From: Nocardia sp. NRRL S-836 | GTDB lineage: Bacteria; Actinomycetota; Actinomycetes; Mycobacteriales; Pseudonocardiaceae | DNA: 64,000 nt | Assembly: GCF_001279525.1 (NCBI RefSeq) | Contig: NZ_LGDY01000125.1 | Coordinates: forward strand, 186,001 to 250,000 | Direction of reading: 5' to 3' | In this document: piece by piece, positions 1-9,734 of the stretch | Layout: every line of letters starts with the position of its first letter | Numbering within the stretch: the stretch's first letter is position 1 | Position numbers and translations under genes: made by a program | Notes under the pieces: generated by a model | Told to the model about the DNA's origin: nothing | The model's database searches: none | What the model saw: the letters and a program-made list of their open reading frames with translations, nothing else

Positions 1-692
1 GCTGGCGCTCCGGCCGCCGGACCACCCTCGAGTTCAACAAGCTGATCCACTTCGCCCTGGAGCTGTCCGGGGTGCAGGGCCGCAGGCCGCGGTTCTGCCA
101 CGTCGGGACGGCGGGGGGTGACCAGCGGGCGATGAACGCCAACGTCGCCGAGGCCGGCGGCGTCGCGGGCGTCGACGTGTCGATGCTGAACCTGTTCACC
201 ATGCCGCCGACCGACGACCTGGAGTCGTTCGTGCTGTCCCAGGACGTCGTGTGGGTGGGCGGCGGGTCGGTGGCGAACCTGCTCGCGGTGTGGGAGGTGC
301 ACGGCCTCGGCCCGATCTTCCGCAGGGCGTGGGAGGCCGGTGTCGTGCTCAGCGGTGTCTCGGCGGGCTCGCTGTGCTGGCACCTCGGCGGTGCGACTGA
401 CTCGTTCGGCCCGGACCTGCGCATCGTCACCAACGGCCTCGGCCTGCTGCCCTACGGCAACGGCGTGCACTACGACTCCGAGGAGCAGCGCCGCCCGAAG
501 ATCCACGAGGCGGTGGCGGCGGGCGTGCTGCCGACGACCTACTGCACCGACGACGGGGTGGGGCTGCTCTACCGCGGCACCGAGCTCGTCGAGGCCGTCT
601 CGGAACGCCGCGGGAGCGGCGCGTACGTCGTGACCAGGGATGATTCTTCAGCAACCGCACAGGAGGAAAAGCTCGACACCCGGCTGCTGTGA
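1..692 (+). CDS. Peptidase E (S51 family) serine peptidase, 5' partial
   Basis: The gene enters from the left edge, so the start is missing; 229 residues are visible in frame from base 3. The segment GVSAGSLCW carries the nucleophile serine of the S51 peptidase E/cyanophycinase-like fold (class I glutamine amidotransferase-like), preceded by a glycine-rich GGGS turn. A histidine in the NGVHYDSEEQ segment fits the catalytic His. Family members are cytosolic exopeptidases that favour Asp-X dipeptides or act on related beta-aspartyl substrates; which substrate applies here cannot be read from the sequence. The C-terminal tail (about 15 residues) overlaps the region upstream of the next gene. Confidence 0.85.
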   Translation, partial: WRSGRRTTLEFNKLIHFALELSGVQGRRPRFCHVGTAGGDQRAMNANVAEAGGVAGVDVSMLNLFTMPPTDDLESFVLSQDVVWVGGGSVANLLAVWEVHGLGPIFRRAWEAGVVLSGVSAGSLCWHLGGATDSFGPDLRIVTNGLGLLPYGNGVHYDSEEQRRPKIHEAVAAGVLPTTYCTDDGVGLLYRGTELVEAVSERRGSGAYVVTRDDSSATAQEEKLDTRLL

Positions 693-708
693 GGCAGATC
701 TTGGAGGT

Positions 709-1599
709 GTGCGCCGGCTGCTGATCCTCCTCGTCACGGCGGCCGTCTACGTGGTTCCGGACGCCGCCCCCTGCTTCGCCCACAGCGGACCGGCATCGGA
801 CACAGCGGTGTTCCGCGGTCCCGACGAGGTGGACCCGAGCCCCGAAGCCGCGGCCGGCGGCGACATCTCGCCCACCGGACCGGACCGATCACCTCTGAGC
901 CCGTCGGCGATATCCGATATATCAGCCACTGATATATCGGCTGCGGTGGCCGCGGGTGGAGCGTCCGACGTCGGCGTCGCGGTGCTGGACCTGGAGTCCG
1001 GTCAGCTCATCGGGCAGCAGGGTGACCGGCCGTTCTACTCGGCGTCGCTGTCGAAGCTCGTGCTGGCGGTCGATGCGTTGCAGCAGCCGTTGTCCGATGA
1101 GGACCGCGAACTGATATATCGCGCGCTGAGCGTCAGCGACGACGAGGCGATGGACGAGCTCTGGACCAGGTTCGACGGCATGGCCGCCATCGGCCGCGTC
1201 GCCGCCGAGGCCGGCCTCACCGGCACGCACGCCCCGGCCGACCCGACGCAGTGGGGCGAGGTCGTCGTCACCGCGAACGACATGGTGCGGCTCTACCGGT
1301 TCATCCTGGGCTCGCCCGTGCGCGATGCGGTCGTCGAGGCGCTGTCCGCGGCCCCGGCCACCGCGGCCGACGGCTTCGACCAGGCGTTCGGCCTGCTCGG
1401 TGTCACCGGCGCCTACGCCAAGCAGGGCTGGATGTACTACCTGCCCGACGACGTCTACCTGCACAGCACGGGCGTGCTGGACGACCGCTACGCCGTCGCC
1501 GTCCTCACCACCAGCCCGACCGGGTCGTGGAGCACCGCGCGGCAGGCCGTCGACGCCGTCTCCACCGCCCTGCTCGCGAAGCTCGGCGTCAACGGCTGA
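709..1599 (+). CDS. Secreted serine hydrolase of the beta-lactamase/penicillin-binding fold
   Basis: From the GTG at 709 the product is 296 residues and begins with a twin-Arg, hydrophobic signal-like segment ending near PCFAHS, so export is likely. An in-frame ATG at 640 would add 23 non-hydrophobic residues; 709 is preferred because it opens directly into the signal peptide, although GGAGG lies only one base away. A low-complexity Pro/Ala/Asp linker is followed by the catalytic core with SLSK (Ser113, Lys116), an SDD triplet in place of the class A SDN, and KQG in place of KTG. This is a divergent class A-like hydrolase; real beta-lactam hydrolysis is doubtful. The linker contains unusual ATA codons (see the palindrome entry). 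Confidence 0.75.
   Translation: MRRLLILLVTAAVYVVPDAAPCFAHSGPASDTAVFRGPDEVDPSPEAAAGGDISPTGPDRSPLSPSAISDISATDISAAVAAGGASDVGVAVLDLESGQLIGQQGDRPFYSASLSKLVLAVDALQQPLSDEDRELIYRALSVSDDEAMDELWTRFDGMAAIGRVAAEAGLTGTHAPADPTQWGEVVVTANDMVRLYRFILGSPVRDAVVEALSAAPATAADGFDQAFGLLGVTGAYAKQGWMYYLPDDVYLHSTGVLDDRYAVAVLTTSPTGSWSTARQAVDAVSTALLAKLGVNG
914..940. repeat. Perfect inverted repeat inside the serine hydrolase linker
   Basis: CCGATATATCA (914-924) and TGATATATCGG (930-940) are exact 11-bp inverted arms separated by GCCAC. The element is AT-rich in a GC-rich gene and forces two ATA isoleucine codons; a third ATA (in GATATC at 909) and a fourth (TGATATATCG at 1112-1121) lie nearby in the same gene. Function unknown; a protein-binding site is one possibility. 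Confidence 0.7.
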
Positions 1600-2476
1600 G
1601 CAGGCTCAGCACCCGTCCCTGCCGCGCCCGTCCCTGCGGCGCCCGTCCCTGCCGCGGCCGTTCCCACGCGCCGGTGTACTCGCGCACCACCACGTACGCG
1701 ATCACGACGAGCACGGTCCCGCCGAACAGCACCGCCGCCATCAGCACCCCGGTCACCCCCGCCCCGAACCCGGACGTGACCACGCCGATCCCGCCCGTGC
1801 CGGTGACCGCGAGGAACGCACCGACGTTCGCGCGCCGGGCCGAACGGACGTCCTGCACCCGCGTGAGCACCACCCCGAGCAGCACCGGTGGGAGCGTCCC
1901 CAGCAGCCCGGCGACCAGGTACACCTCCTGGTAGCGCTCCGCCGTCAGCGCCACCGCCACCACCGCGACCGACAACGCGGTCCCCGCCGTGACGAGCACG
2001 GTCCCCAGCACCCAGATCCGCCGCGCCGGGGCACCCGCGCCCGTTCCCGGCACCAGCGGCCCATTCGCGTCGAGGACGACGTTGTGCACGGCCTGGCTCG
2101 CCCGCATCGTCAGCCACAGCGCGCCGACGACCGGCACCGCCAGCACCACCACGACCCCCACCGCCAGGCGACCGGGCGGGCCGGCCTGCTCGACGCCGAA
2201 CACCGACCAGTAGAACGGGGAGAACACCGCGAGCGAGGTCCCCTCCAGCACCACGAACACCGGCCGCCACCGCCGCGCCGACACCGCGTCCACCACCCGC
2301 GCCGTCAGCACCCCCGCGGCCACCGGGCACAGGCACACCAGCCCCGCGCTCACCGCCGCCGCGACCAGCACCGGCGGGTTGCCCACGTCGGTCGTCACCG
2401 CGAACGCCACGACCCACGCGACGAGCCCGATCCCCGCCACGACCTGCGCGGGGCCGTGCGCCCGCTCCCCCGTCAT
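1589..2476 (-). CDS. Multi-pass integral membrane protein, function unknown
   Basis: 295 residues from the ATG at 2476 (MTGERAHGPAQVV). An upstream in-frame extension to 2614 has no hydrophobic or conserved character and is not adopted. About eight hydrophobic segments alternate with short Arg-rich loops, giving a polytopic inner membrane protein with no recognised motif. The C-terminal tail is basic and built from near-repeats such as RQGRAPQGRARQGR, encoded by a short imperfect tandem repeat at about 1612-1665. The 3' end overlaps the convergent serine hydrolase gene by 11 bp. I do not recognise a family. Confidence 0.65.
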   Translation of the reverse strand: MTGERAHGPAQVVAGIGLVAWVVAFAVTTDVGNPPVLVAAAVSAGLVCLCPVAAGVLTARVVDAVSARRWRPVFVVLEGTSLAVFSPFYWSVFGVEQAGPPGRLAVGVVVVLAVPVVGALWLTMRASQAVHNVVLDANGPLVPGTGAGAPARRIWVLGTVLVTAGTALSVAVVAVALTAERYQEVYLVAGLLGTLPPVLLGVVLTRVQDVRSARRANVGAFLAVTGTGGIGVVTSGFGAGVTGVLMAAVLFGGTVLVVIAYVVVREYTGAWERPRQGRAPQGRARQGRVLSLLSR

Positions 2477-2624
2477 GCCCACTACACGCCCACGGCCGCC
2501 GTTGTGTTGCCTTGCCCGGCCGACACGTCCCCTCAGAGCGGCACAAACCCGACAGCGCACGCCCCGGACACGCGGAAGCGGGCCGGGCAAGACGCCCGGC
2601 CCGCTTCGCGACACCGCGTCGGAC

Positions 2625-4010
<1,386 letters not shown>

Positions 4011-4104
4011 CTTCGGACTCCATCGGGGGAATGAGAATCGGGGGCCACAGCCTAGCCCGTCACGTCGCACCCCGAACGGGCGACCGGAGCCTTACCCTGC
4101 ACGA

Positions 4105-4782
4105 ATGGAAGACCGGCTGCGAGAGCTGTGGGACTTCGCCGACCTGGACGGCACCGAGGCGCGGTTCCGCGCGTTCCTGGAGAACGTCGAGAGCGACGAC
4201 GAGCGGGCCGAGGTGCTGACCCAGCTCGCCCGCGTCGAGGGCCTGCGGGAGGACTTCACCGCAGGTCACACGCTGATCGACGAGGCGGAGACGCTGATCG
4301 CGCCCGACTCCACGGGCCGGGTGCGGGTGCTGCTCGAACGCGGCCGGCTGCACCGTTCGGCCGGCGACCCGGCGGCGGCGCAACCGCTGTTCGTGGCGGC
4401 GTTCATCCTCGCCAAGACCCGCGGTGACCTGTCGCTGGCCGTGGACGCCGCGCACATGGCGTCGCTGGTCGACGACCCCGAGACGTGGACGAAGCAGGGC
4501 CTGGAGCTGGTCGGCGCGAACCCGGAGCTCGCGCGCTGGCTCGGCCCGCTGCACAACAACCTGGGCTGGTACTACTTCGAGAACGGCCGCTTCGACGAGG
4601 CGCTGGACGCGTTCGAGAAGACGCCGGAGGCCTACGCGGAGAGCGGCAAGGCCAAGACGTTGCACGCGCTGGGCCGCACGGCCGAGGCCGCGCAGGCGGC
4701 GCGCAAGGCGCTGGAGCTGCTCCCCCACGACTCGCACGACGAGTGGGTCGAGGAGATGGAAGCCATCGCCGCCGAAGCCTAG
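4105..4782 (+). CDS. TPR-repeat protein
   Basis: 225 residues, soluble, acidic and rich in Ala, Leu and Glu. Helical repeat character is clear in the second half, where HNNLGWYYFENGRFDEALDA and the following TLHALGRTAEAAQAARKALE have the small/large residue spacing of tetratricopeptide units; the first half (FRAFLENVESDDERAEVLTQ) looks like the same fold. Such proteins act as protein-interaction scaffolds. It is divergent from glyS and converges on the monooxygenase-domain gene with a 10-bp gap. No partner is evident. Confidence 0.8.
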   Translation: MEDRLRELWDFADLDGTEARFRAFLENVESDDERAEVLTQLARVEGLREDFTAGHTLIDEAETLIAPDSTGRVRVLLERGRLHRSAGDPAAAQPLFVAAFILAKTRGDLSLAVDAAHMASLVDDPETWTKQGLELVGANPELARWLGPLHNNLGWYYFENGRFDEALDAFEKTPEAYAESGKAKTLHALGRTAEAAQAARKALELLPHDSHDEWVEEMEAIAAEA

Positions 4783-4792
4783 GACCGCAGCC

Positions 4793-5170
4793 TTAGGACC
4801 GCGGGGTGGCGGGCCCGCTCGCCTCGCCGAGCCGCACCGTGAACGCGTCCTGCGCCAGCACGCTCGTGTGCTCCTCGACCTCGCCGCCGGTGCCGGTCAG
4901 CGTCGGCTCGTACATGGCGGGCTCGTCGGTCAGCGCCTCGGACAGCAGCGGGATGACGTGTTCGCGCACCGGGAACGGCGACATCGCGCGCCGGTAGGCC
5001 ACGACGGACTCGAACTCGACCGTGAGCACCCAGCGGTCGTCCTCGTCGGTGGAGCGGGCCAGCGTGCCGGCGCGGCACCCCGGCTGGGCCGTCAGCAGTT
5101 CGAGGGCACGCCGGACGCGCGCGGTGAACGACGCCGGGTCGGACACGCGGAACCGGGACACGAGCAGCAC
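4793..5170 (-). CDS. Antibiotic biosynthesis monooxygenase (ABM) domain protein
   Basis: 125 residues, read from a GTG at 5170. The N-terminus MLLVSRFRVSDPASFTARVR and the central RWVLTVEFESVVAYRRAMSP segment fit the small dimeric alpha/beta ABM barrel, found in quinone-forming monooxygenases, heme-degrading enzymes and many stand-alone proteins of unknown substrate. No catalytic assignment is possible. The start codon lies 17 bp from the divergent start at 5188 and no good Shine-Dalgarno sequence precedes it, so this mRNA is probably leaderless. Confidence 0.7.
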   Translation of the reverse strand: MLLVSRFRVSDPASFTARVRRALELLTAQPGCRAGTLARSTDEDDRWVLTVEFESVVAYRRAMSPFPVREHVIPLLSEALTDEPAMYEPTLTGTGGEVEEHTSVLAQDAFTVRLGEASGPATPRS

Positions 5171-5187
5171 GGTGCAAGGATGGCACG

Positions 5188-5466
5188 GTGAACTCCAAGC
5201 GCCCTCTCCTGCCCGGCGACGGCCCTCTCGCGCGGGTGCGCCCGGTGGTGGCGTTCCTCGTCGTGCTCGGCCTGTTCATCACCGGCGTCTTCGTCGGTGG
5301 CACCGTCGGCGCGGTGCTGCTGGGCGTGCTGATCCTCGGCGCCGTAGCCCTGCTGGCGGCCACCTGGAAGGTGCTTTCCCCAGCTCAACGCACGTTGCGT
5401 GTGGTGGTCCTGCTGGTTCTCGCCGTCATCGCACTAGAATTGGTTCTGAAAATCCCTACCAGGTGA
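5188..5466 (+). CDS. Small three-helix membrane protein
   Basis: 92 residues from a GTG with AAGGA seven bases upstream. Three hydrophobic spans (about residues 20-38, 42-60 and 70-88) with a basic N-terminus and a short basic tail describe a small inner membrane protein; it resembles actinobacterial DUF6703-type proteins, a weak recollection. It lies 11 bp before the ArsR gene and its last codons contain the region where a promoter or operator for that gene would be expected. No function is known. Confidence 0.6.
   Translation: MNSKRPLLPGDGPLARVRPVVAFLVVLGLFITGVFVGGTVGAVLLGVLILGAVALLAATWKVLSPAQRTLRVVVLLVLAVIALELVLKIPTR
5447..5461 (+). promoter_or_regulatory. Possible half Zur/SmtB operator
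   Basis: TGAAAATCCCTACCA contains one intact half of the actinobacterial Zur consensus TGAAAATGATTTTCA, 17 bp before the SmtB-like start; 10 of 15 positions match. It overlaps the end of the upstream membrane protein gene. The second half is poor, so this is tentative. Confidence 0.25.
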
Positions 5467-5477
5467 GGTGTGCCGCC

Positions 5478-5828
5478 ATGACCGTCCAGCTGCACGGCGA
5501 GCACTCCCCCGAACGCGCGGCCCCCGCGCCCCTGCCGCCACGCTCCACGCAGACCCTGGCCGCGGCCGGCGACCTGCTGCGGGCGCTCGCCGCCCCGGTG
5601 CGCATCGCCATCGTGCTCCAGCTCCAGGAGCACGACCGCTGCGTCCACGAGCTCGTCGAGGCCCTGGGCGTCGCACAGCCGCTCATCAGCCAGCACCTGC
5701 GCGTGCTCAAGTCGGCGGGCGTGGTGCACGGTGAACGGCATGGCCGCGAGGTCGTCTACCGGCTCGTGGACGAACACCTGGCGCACATCGTGGTGGACGC
5801 CGTGACGCACGTCGAGGAGAAGTTGTGA
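5478..5828 (+). CDS. smtB: ArsR/SmtB-family metal-responsive repressor
   Basis: 116 residues. The winged-helix core LAAPVRIAIVLQLQEHDRC is followed by the recognition region GVAQPLISQHLRVLKSAGVV and the wing HGREVVYRL. Near the C-terminus DEHLAHIVVDAVTHVEE has the spaced Asp/His ligands of the alpha-5 zinc site of SmtB-type sensors. It is translationally coupled to zur (4-bp overlap), the same pairing as Rv2358-furB in M. tuberculosis, where SmtB controls the pair in response to zinc. The symbol rests on this synteny and the motif. Confidence 0.85.
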   Translation: MTVQLHGEHSPERAAPAPLPPRSTQTLAAAGDLLRALAAPVRIAIVLQLQEHDRCVHELVEALGVAQPLISQHLRVLKSAGVVHGERHGREVVYRLVDEHLAHIVVDAVTHVEEKL

Positions 5829-6223
5829 CCGGACTCAGGTCCACCAAGCAGCGCACGGCCGTCTCGAACCTGCTCGACCAGCTCGACGACTTCCGCAGCG
5901 CCCAGGAACTGCACGAGGAGCTCCGCCGCCGCGGCGAGGGCATCGGCCTGACCACCGTCTACCGCACCCTGCAGTCACTCGCGGACGCCGGCCAGGTCGA
6001 CGTGCTGCGCACCGACACCGGCGAGGCCATCTACCGCCGCTGCTCCGCGCACCACCACCATCACCTCGTCTGCCGCCACTGCGGCCGCACCGTCGAGGTC
6101 GAGGGCCCCGCCGTGGAGAAGTGGGCGGACCGGGTGGCGGCGGAGAACGGCTTCTCCGAGGTCTCGCACACCGTCGAGATCTTCGGCACGTGCTCGGAGT
6201 GCACCGCGAAGGGCCTCAAGTAG
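5825..6223 (+). CDS. zur: Zinc uptake regulator Zur (Fur family)
   Basis: 132 residues starting at a GTG inside the smtB stop. The N-terminal winged helix includes TTVYRTLQSLADAGQVDVL, the Fur-family recognition helix. The His cluster HHHHHLVCRHCG and the later CSEC provide the sensory site and the structural Cys4 zinc. In actinobacteria this protein represses zinc uptake, paralogous ribosomal protein and YcgR/YcgQ-like genes. Here it converges on a TIGR03943 plus permease pair, which is the expected kind of target. Fur and Nur are less likely given the smtB coupling. Confidence 0.9.
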   Translation: MTGLRSTKQRTAVSNLLDQLDDFRSAQELHEELRRRGEGIGLTTVYRTLQSLADAGQVDVLRTDTGEAIYRRCSAHHHHHLVCRHCGRTVEVEGPAVEKWADRVAAENGFSEVSHTVEIFGTCSECTAKGLK

Positions 6224-6237
6224 CCCACCGGCCCAGC

Positions 6238-6289
6238 GCACGCGGGGAGCTTTCGCACCGATGCGGGGTGCGAAAGGTCCCCCGCGTGC
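6238..6289. terminator. Bidirectional terminator hairpin between zur and the TIGR03943 gene
   Basis: Arms 6238-6259 and 6267-6289 pair over about 22 bp with only small interruptions (GCACGCGGGG...CCCCGCGTGC outer, CTTTCGCACC...GGTGCGAAAG inner) around a 7-nt loop. It sits exactly between the convergent stop codons. No U tract follows, as usual in high-GC actinobacteria. Confidence 0.75.
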
Positions 6290-6306
6290 ACACTCGAACG
6301 ACGGGG

Positions 6307-7056
6307 TCAGGACTCGTAGGGCTCGGTCGGTTCGGCCACCGGGTTGACCGACTCCACGGTGAAGCTCGGCACCCACGACGTCTGCTCCGACGCCGACTTC
6401 GGCACCACCTGGCCGGTCACCTCGACCCACTGCTCGTCCGGCAGCGCCGGCACGTCGCCGAGCAGCCTGACCTTCAGCGGGCGGGCGTCGGCGGCGCAGC
6501 ACGAGATGGCGATCCTGGCCACGTACGTGGTGCCCTCGGCGCGGGTCAGGAAGCCGGTCAGCCTGACCCGGCGGTTGTCCAGCGTGCCGGACTCGTCCCA
6601 GGCGGTGCGGGTGACGAACTCGGTCATCGACAGCGGGATGACCTCACCGGAGGGCAGCTCGCCGAGCAGGTTGCGGGCGCGCTGGGTCTGGTTGGTGTCG
6701 GCCGCGGAGCCCACGACGTCGCCGCCCAGCGCGGGTGGCGAGATCAGGAACACCGCGAGCACCGGCAGCAGCAACAGCCACGTCGAGCGCGACGAGTGCG
6801 AGTGCTCAGCACCGTGATCGGCGTGACCGCCGTGCTCGGCGTGCTCGTCGGCAGCGTCGGCCTCGGTGGCCGGCTTGCCGCGGCGGATGTCGGTGATGAT
6901 CGCGAACAGCGCCAGGCCGATCATGACGGCCCCGCCCGCGATCAGCAGGGGCAGCAGGCCCGGCTTCACGTAGCGCAGGTACAGGCCCGAGAAGCTGATC
7001 TTCAGCAGCGCACCGCCGAGCAGGACCAGCAGGATGTTCTGGGTTTCCCGCCTCAC
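6307..7056 (-). CDS. TIGR03943/DUF1980 membrane protein (YcgR/YcgQ-like), zinc-linked
   Basis: 249 residues from a GTG that overlaps the permease stop by 4 bp (translational coupling). Two N-terminal hydrophobic spans (NILLVLLGGALLKISF and LLPLLIAGGAVMIGLALF), a His/Asp-rich loop (DEHAEHGGHADHGAEHSHSS) and a third span (STWLLLLPVLAVFLI) precede an extracytoplasmic domain that includes the SCCAAD motif and ends in a small beta domain. The His-rich loop fits metal binding. In Bacillus and actinobacteria these two proteins travel together and belong to zinc-starvation regulons; they are thought to help deliver or load zinc, but the mechanism is not established. Confidence 0.8.
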   Translation of the reverse strand: MRRETQNILLVLLGGALLKISFSGLYLRYVKPGLLPLLIAGGAVMIGLALFAIITDIRRGKPATEADAADEHAEHGGHADHGAEHSHSSRSTWLLLLPVLAVFLISPPALGGDVVGSAADTNQTQRARNLLGELPSGEVIPLSMTEFVTRTAWDESGTLDNRRVRLTGFLTRAEGTTYVARIAISCCAADARPLKVRLLGDVPALPDEQWVEVTGQVVPKSASEQTSWVPSFTVESVNPVAEPTEPYES

Positions 7057-8063
7057 AGCAGCACCACCCCGGTCACGACCGCGCAGAGGATCGCCACCAC
7101 GAACGTGGCCGGTGCGAACCGGAAGGCGAAGGACCTGCCGAACGCGCCCGCCTGCAGCGCGATCAGCTTCACGTCGACGGCCGGGCCGACGACCAGGAAC
7201 ACCAGGCGCGGCAGCAGCGGCAGGGCGGAGAACGCGACGGCCACGAAGGCGTCGGCCTCGGAGCACAGCGCCATGACCACGGCCAGGAATGCCATGACCA
7301 ACACGCCCAGGACGATCTGCCCGCTGATGGTCTCCATCCACGCCACCGGCACGAACGTCTTGAACGCCGCCGCGAACAGGCCACCCAGCACGAGGAACCC
7401 ACCGGCGTCGACCAGGTCGTGGCGCGCGCTCTCGGCGAACACGGCCCACCGGTTGGTGCCCGAGTGGTCGGTCAGGCGGGCCAGCGCCCGTTCCGCGATC
7501 CACTCGGCCTTGCCGAAGCGGACCCACAGCCAGCCCATGACCACCGCGGTCAGCAGCGACCCGGTGAACCGGGCGACGACCATCATCGGGGTGTCGGTGA
7601 ACGCCACCGCCGTCGCCACCAGCACGATCGGGTTCACCGCGGGTGCCGCGAGCAGGAACGTCAGCGCCACCGCGGGGGCCACGCCCTGCTGCATCAGCCG
7701 CCGCGCCACCGGCACCGACGCGCACTCGCAGCCCGGCAGCGCCACCCCGGCGACACCGGCGATCGGCACGGCCAGCGCGGTGCGGGACGGCAGCAGCCGC
7801 CGCAGTGCCGAGGCCGGCACGAACGCGGCGATCGCGCCGGAGATCAGCACGCCCAGCACCAGGAACGGCATGGCCTGAACGCAGATCGCGACGAACACGG
7901 TCGACGCGGTGCGCAGCTTCGGCACGTCGAGGAGGTCCACGAGCCGGGACTGGAAGAGCAGTGCGAGGATCAGCACCCCGCACAGCACCTCCAACGACGT
8001 GATCTTCAGCCGAGGCGGGCCGGAGCGCCGCTTCGACGAGCGGATCTCGCCGGTGATCGTCAT
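7053..8063 (-). CDS. UPF0718 (DUF318) permease, partner of the TIGR03943 protein
   Basis: 336 residues with about eight hydrophobic spans. The signature GCECASVPVARRL and a matching later segment (MALCSEADAFVAVAF) are the inverted-topology motifs of this permease family (COG0701). The ATG at 8063 overlaps the preceding stop by 4 bp and the stop overlaps the next GTG, so the three genes are co-translated. The transported species is unknown; association with the His-rich partner and proximity to zur suggest zinc or another divalent metal. An upstream in-frame extension to 8429 lacks membrane character. Confidence 0.8.
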   Translation of the reverse strand: MTITGEIRSSKRRSGPPRLKITSLEVLCGVLILALLFQSRLVDLLDVPKLRTASTVFVAICVQAMPFLVLGVLISGAIAAFVPASALRRLLPSRTALAVPIAGVAGVALPGCECASVPVARRLMQQGVAPAVALTFLLAAPAVNPIVLVATAVAFTDTPMMVVARFTGSLLTAVVMGWLWVRFGKAEWIAERALARLTDHSGTNRWAVFAESARHDLVDAGGFLVLGGLFAAAFKTFVPVAWMETISGQIVLGVLVMAFLAVVMALCSEADAFVAVAFSALPLLPRLVFLVVGPAVDVKLIALQAGAFGRSFAFRFAPATFVVAILCAVVTGVVLL

Positions 8064-8485
8064 TCCGCTTCCAGCAACCTGCGGTAGGTGCGCTCCATCC
8101 CGGCGCGGATCTCCTCGCGCGAGGGCGGCTCGGCGAACTCGGCCTCTTCTTCGAGGTCGTCGTCGTCGAAGTCGACGGGAGTGCCGTTGACGGTGTCGTC
8201 CTCGGCCTCTTCCTCCTCGGCGGCGGCCTCGCGCAGGTCCTCGATCGTCGCGGTGACGTCGGCGGCGCTCAGGGCCGGCAGCATGGGCGCCACGACGGCC
8301 AGCACGCCGCCCTCGGTGTCGTCCAGCGCCACGGCCTCGGCCAGCGCCACCGCGTGGTCGCGCTCGTACGGCCCGCAGATGAACGAGTCCCACTCGTCCC
8401 CGCCCGACGGCTCGAACGTCACCGTCCACGGGAACTCGTTGACCTCGGAGTCCTCTTCCGGCTCGTAAATGATCACGCCACCCAT
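8060..8485 (-). CDS. Acidic conserved hypothetical protein
   Basis: 141 residues, very acidic in the second half with a Glu/Asp run (DDDDLEEEAEFAEPPSREE) and a coiled-coil-like C-terminus ERTYRRLLEAE. The N-terminal 70 residues (WTVTFEPSGGDEWDSFICGP, then HAVALAEAVAL) look like a small alpha/beta domain. A good AAAGGA lies upstream of the ATG. It is coupled to the permease, so it may have a cytosolic role for that system, but I do not recognise the family. Confidence 0.65.
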   Translation of the reverse strand: MGGVIIYEPEEDSEVNEFPWTVTFEPSGGDEWDSFICGPYERDHAVALAEAVALDDTEGGVLAVVAPMLPALSAADVTATIEDLREAAAEEEEAEDDTVNGTPVDFDDDDLEEEAEFAEPPSREEIRAGMERTYRRLLEAE

Positions 8486-8498
8486 CGGGGGGTCCTTT

Positions 8499-8897
8499 CT
8501 AGGAAAAGCGGGAGAGGAGCTCGCCGCGCACCTGCGACGCGGTCGAGACGACGAGCATCAGCAGCGTGCTCAGCGGTTCGGGCTCCAGCCCGTCGGCCGG
8601 GAACGCGTAGCGCAGCATCACGTCCGTGCCGCGGTCCGAGGCGATCACACCGAGCGTGCCGAAGAGGCCCTGACCAGCGCGTTCGGCCACCCACAAGGCG
8701 ACATCGCCGACCAGGTCCCACGCCACGACGCAGGTCAGCGAGAGCACGGTCAGCCCTTCGGCCAGCTCCATGCCCTGCACCGCGCACGGCACGTCGCCGT
8801 GGCGGAAGCTCAGCGCGCCGTCGTCGTCCACCGCCACGTCGTGGAACAGCTCCAACGCCTTGCGCGCGGCCTCCAGGGCGTCACCTGTCGCGTTCAC
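8499..8897 (-). CDS. Conserved hypothetical, YbjN-like fold suspected
   Basis: 132 residues, GTG start that overlaps the uppS stop by 4 bp. The order (N-terminal helix [18 protein letters not shown], beta strands around [18 protein letters not shown], then [13 protein letters not shown] and a C-terminal helix) resembles the YbjN/type III chaperone-like fold common in actinobacterial housekeeping operons. No catalytic residues are recognisable. Function unknown. Confidence 0.6.
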   Translation of the reverse strand: MNATGDALEAARKALELFHDVAVDDDGALSFRHGDVPCAVQGMELAEGLTVLSLTCVVAWDLVGDVALWVAERAGQGLFGTLGVIASDRGTDVMLRYAFPADGLEPEPLSTLLMLVVSTASQVRGELLSRFS

Positions 8898-9724
8898 GAG
8901 ACCTCCGCATCGGGCTTGTCGATCGCACCACCGAAGCGCCGGTCGCGCTCGGCGAACTTCTCACAGGCACGCCACAGGTCGCGGCGGTCGAAGTCGGGCC
9001 AGAGGATGTCCTGGAACACCAGCTCGGCGTACGCGGACTGCCACAGCATGAAGTTCGACGTCCGCTGCTCTCCGGACGGCCGGATGAACAGGTCCACGTC
9101 CGGCATCTCGGGCTGGTACAGGTACCGCGCGACGGTCTTCTCGTCGACCTTGTCCGGGTTGAGCTGCCCGGCGGCGACCAGCCGCGCGATCTCGCGGGCG
9201 GCGTCACCGATCTCGGCCCGCCCGCCGTAGTTGATGCACATCGCGAGGTTGAGCCGGTCGTTGCCGCGGGTGCGCTCCTCCGCGACCTCCAGCTCCTTGA
9301 TGACGCTGCGCCACAACCGCGGCCGCCGCCCCGCCCAGCGCACCCGCACCCCCAGCTCGTCGAGCTCGTCGGTGCGGTGGCGGATCACGTCACGCGAGAA
9401 GCCCATCAGGAACCGGACCTCTTCGGGGCTGCGGCGCCAGTTCTCCGTGGAGAAGGCGTACAACGACAGCCACTTCACACCCATCTCGATCGCACCCTTG
9501 GCGACCTCGACCACGACCTGCTCGCCGCGCTTGTGCCCCTCGACCCGCGACAGCCCGCGCTGGTTGGCCCAGCGGCCGTTGCCGTCCATCACGATCGCGA
9601 TGTGCTTGGGCACGAACTCCGCGGGGATCGCCGGAGCCACGGCGCCGGACGGGTGCGGCTCCGGCGGGCGCGGCACGCGCTTCTCAGCCTCGGCACGACG
9701 TCGACGCAGCATGGAACCAGGCAT
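8894..9724 (-). CDS. uppS: Isoprenyl transferase (cis-prenyl diphosphate synthase)
   Basis: Condenses isopentenyl diphosphate in cis to make the polyprenyl diphosphate carrier of cell-wall synthesis, at the membrane face. 276 residues. [12 protein letters not shown] carries the catalytic Asp and phosphate-binding Gly/Arg; [13 protein letters not shown] and the C-terminal [20 protein letters not shown] are further signatures. It matches Rv2361c by position next to recO. An ATG at 9712 is an alternative start; the ATG at 9724 abuts AAAGG directly, so neither has ideal spacing. The 26-residue basic/proline N-terminal tail is outside the catalytic domain. Confidence 0.93.
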   Translation of the reverse strand: MPGSMLRRRRAEAEKRVPRPPEPHPSGAVAPAIPAEFVPKHIAIVMDGNGRWANQRGLSRVEGHKRGEQVVVEVAKGAIEMGVKWLSLYAFSTENWRRSPEEVRFLMGFSRDVIRHRTDELDELGVRVRWAGRRPRLWRSVIKELEVAEERTRGNDRLNLAMCINYGGRAEIGDAAREIARLVAAGQLNPDKVDEKTVARYLYQPEMPDVDLFIRPSGEQRTSNFMLWQSAYAELVFQDILWPDFDRRDLWRACEKFAERDRRFGGAIDKPDAEVS

Positions 9725-9734
9725 CCTTTCGAGC

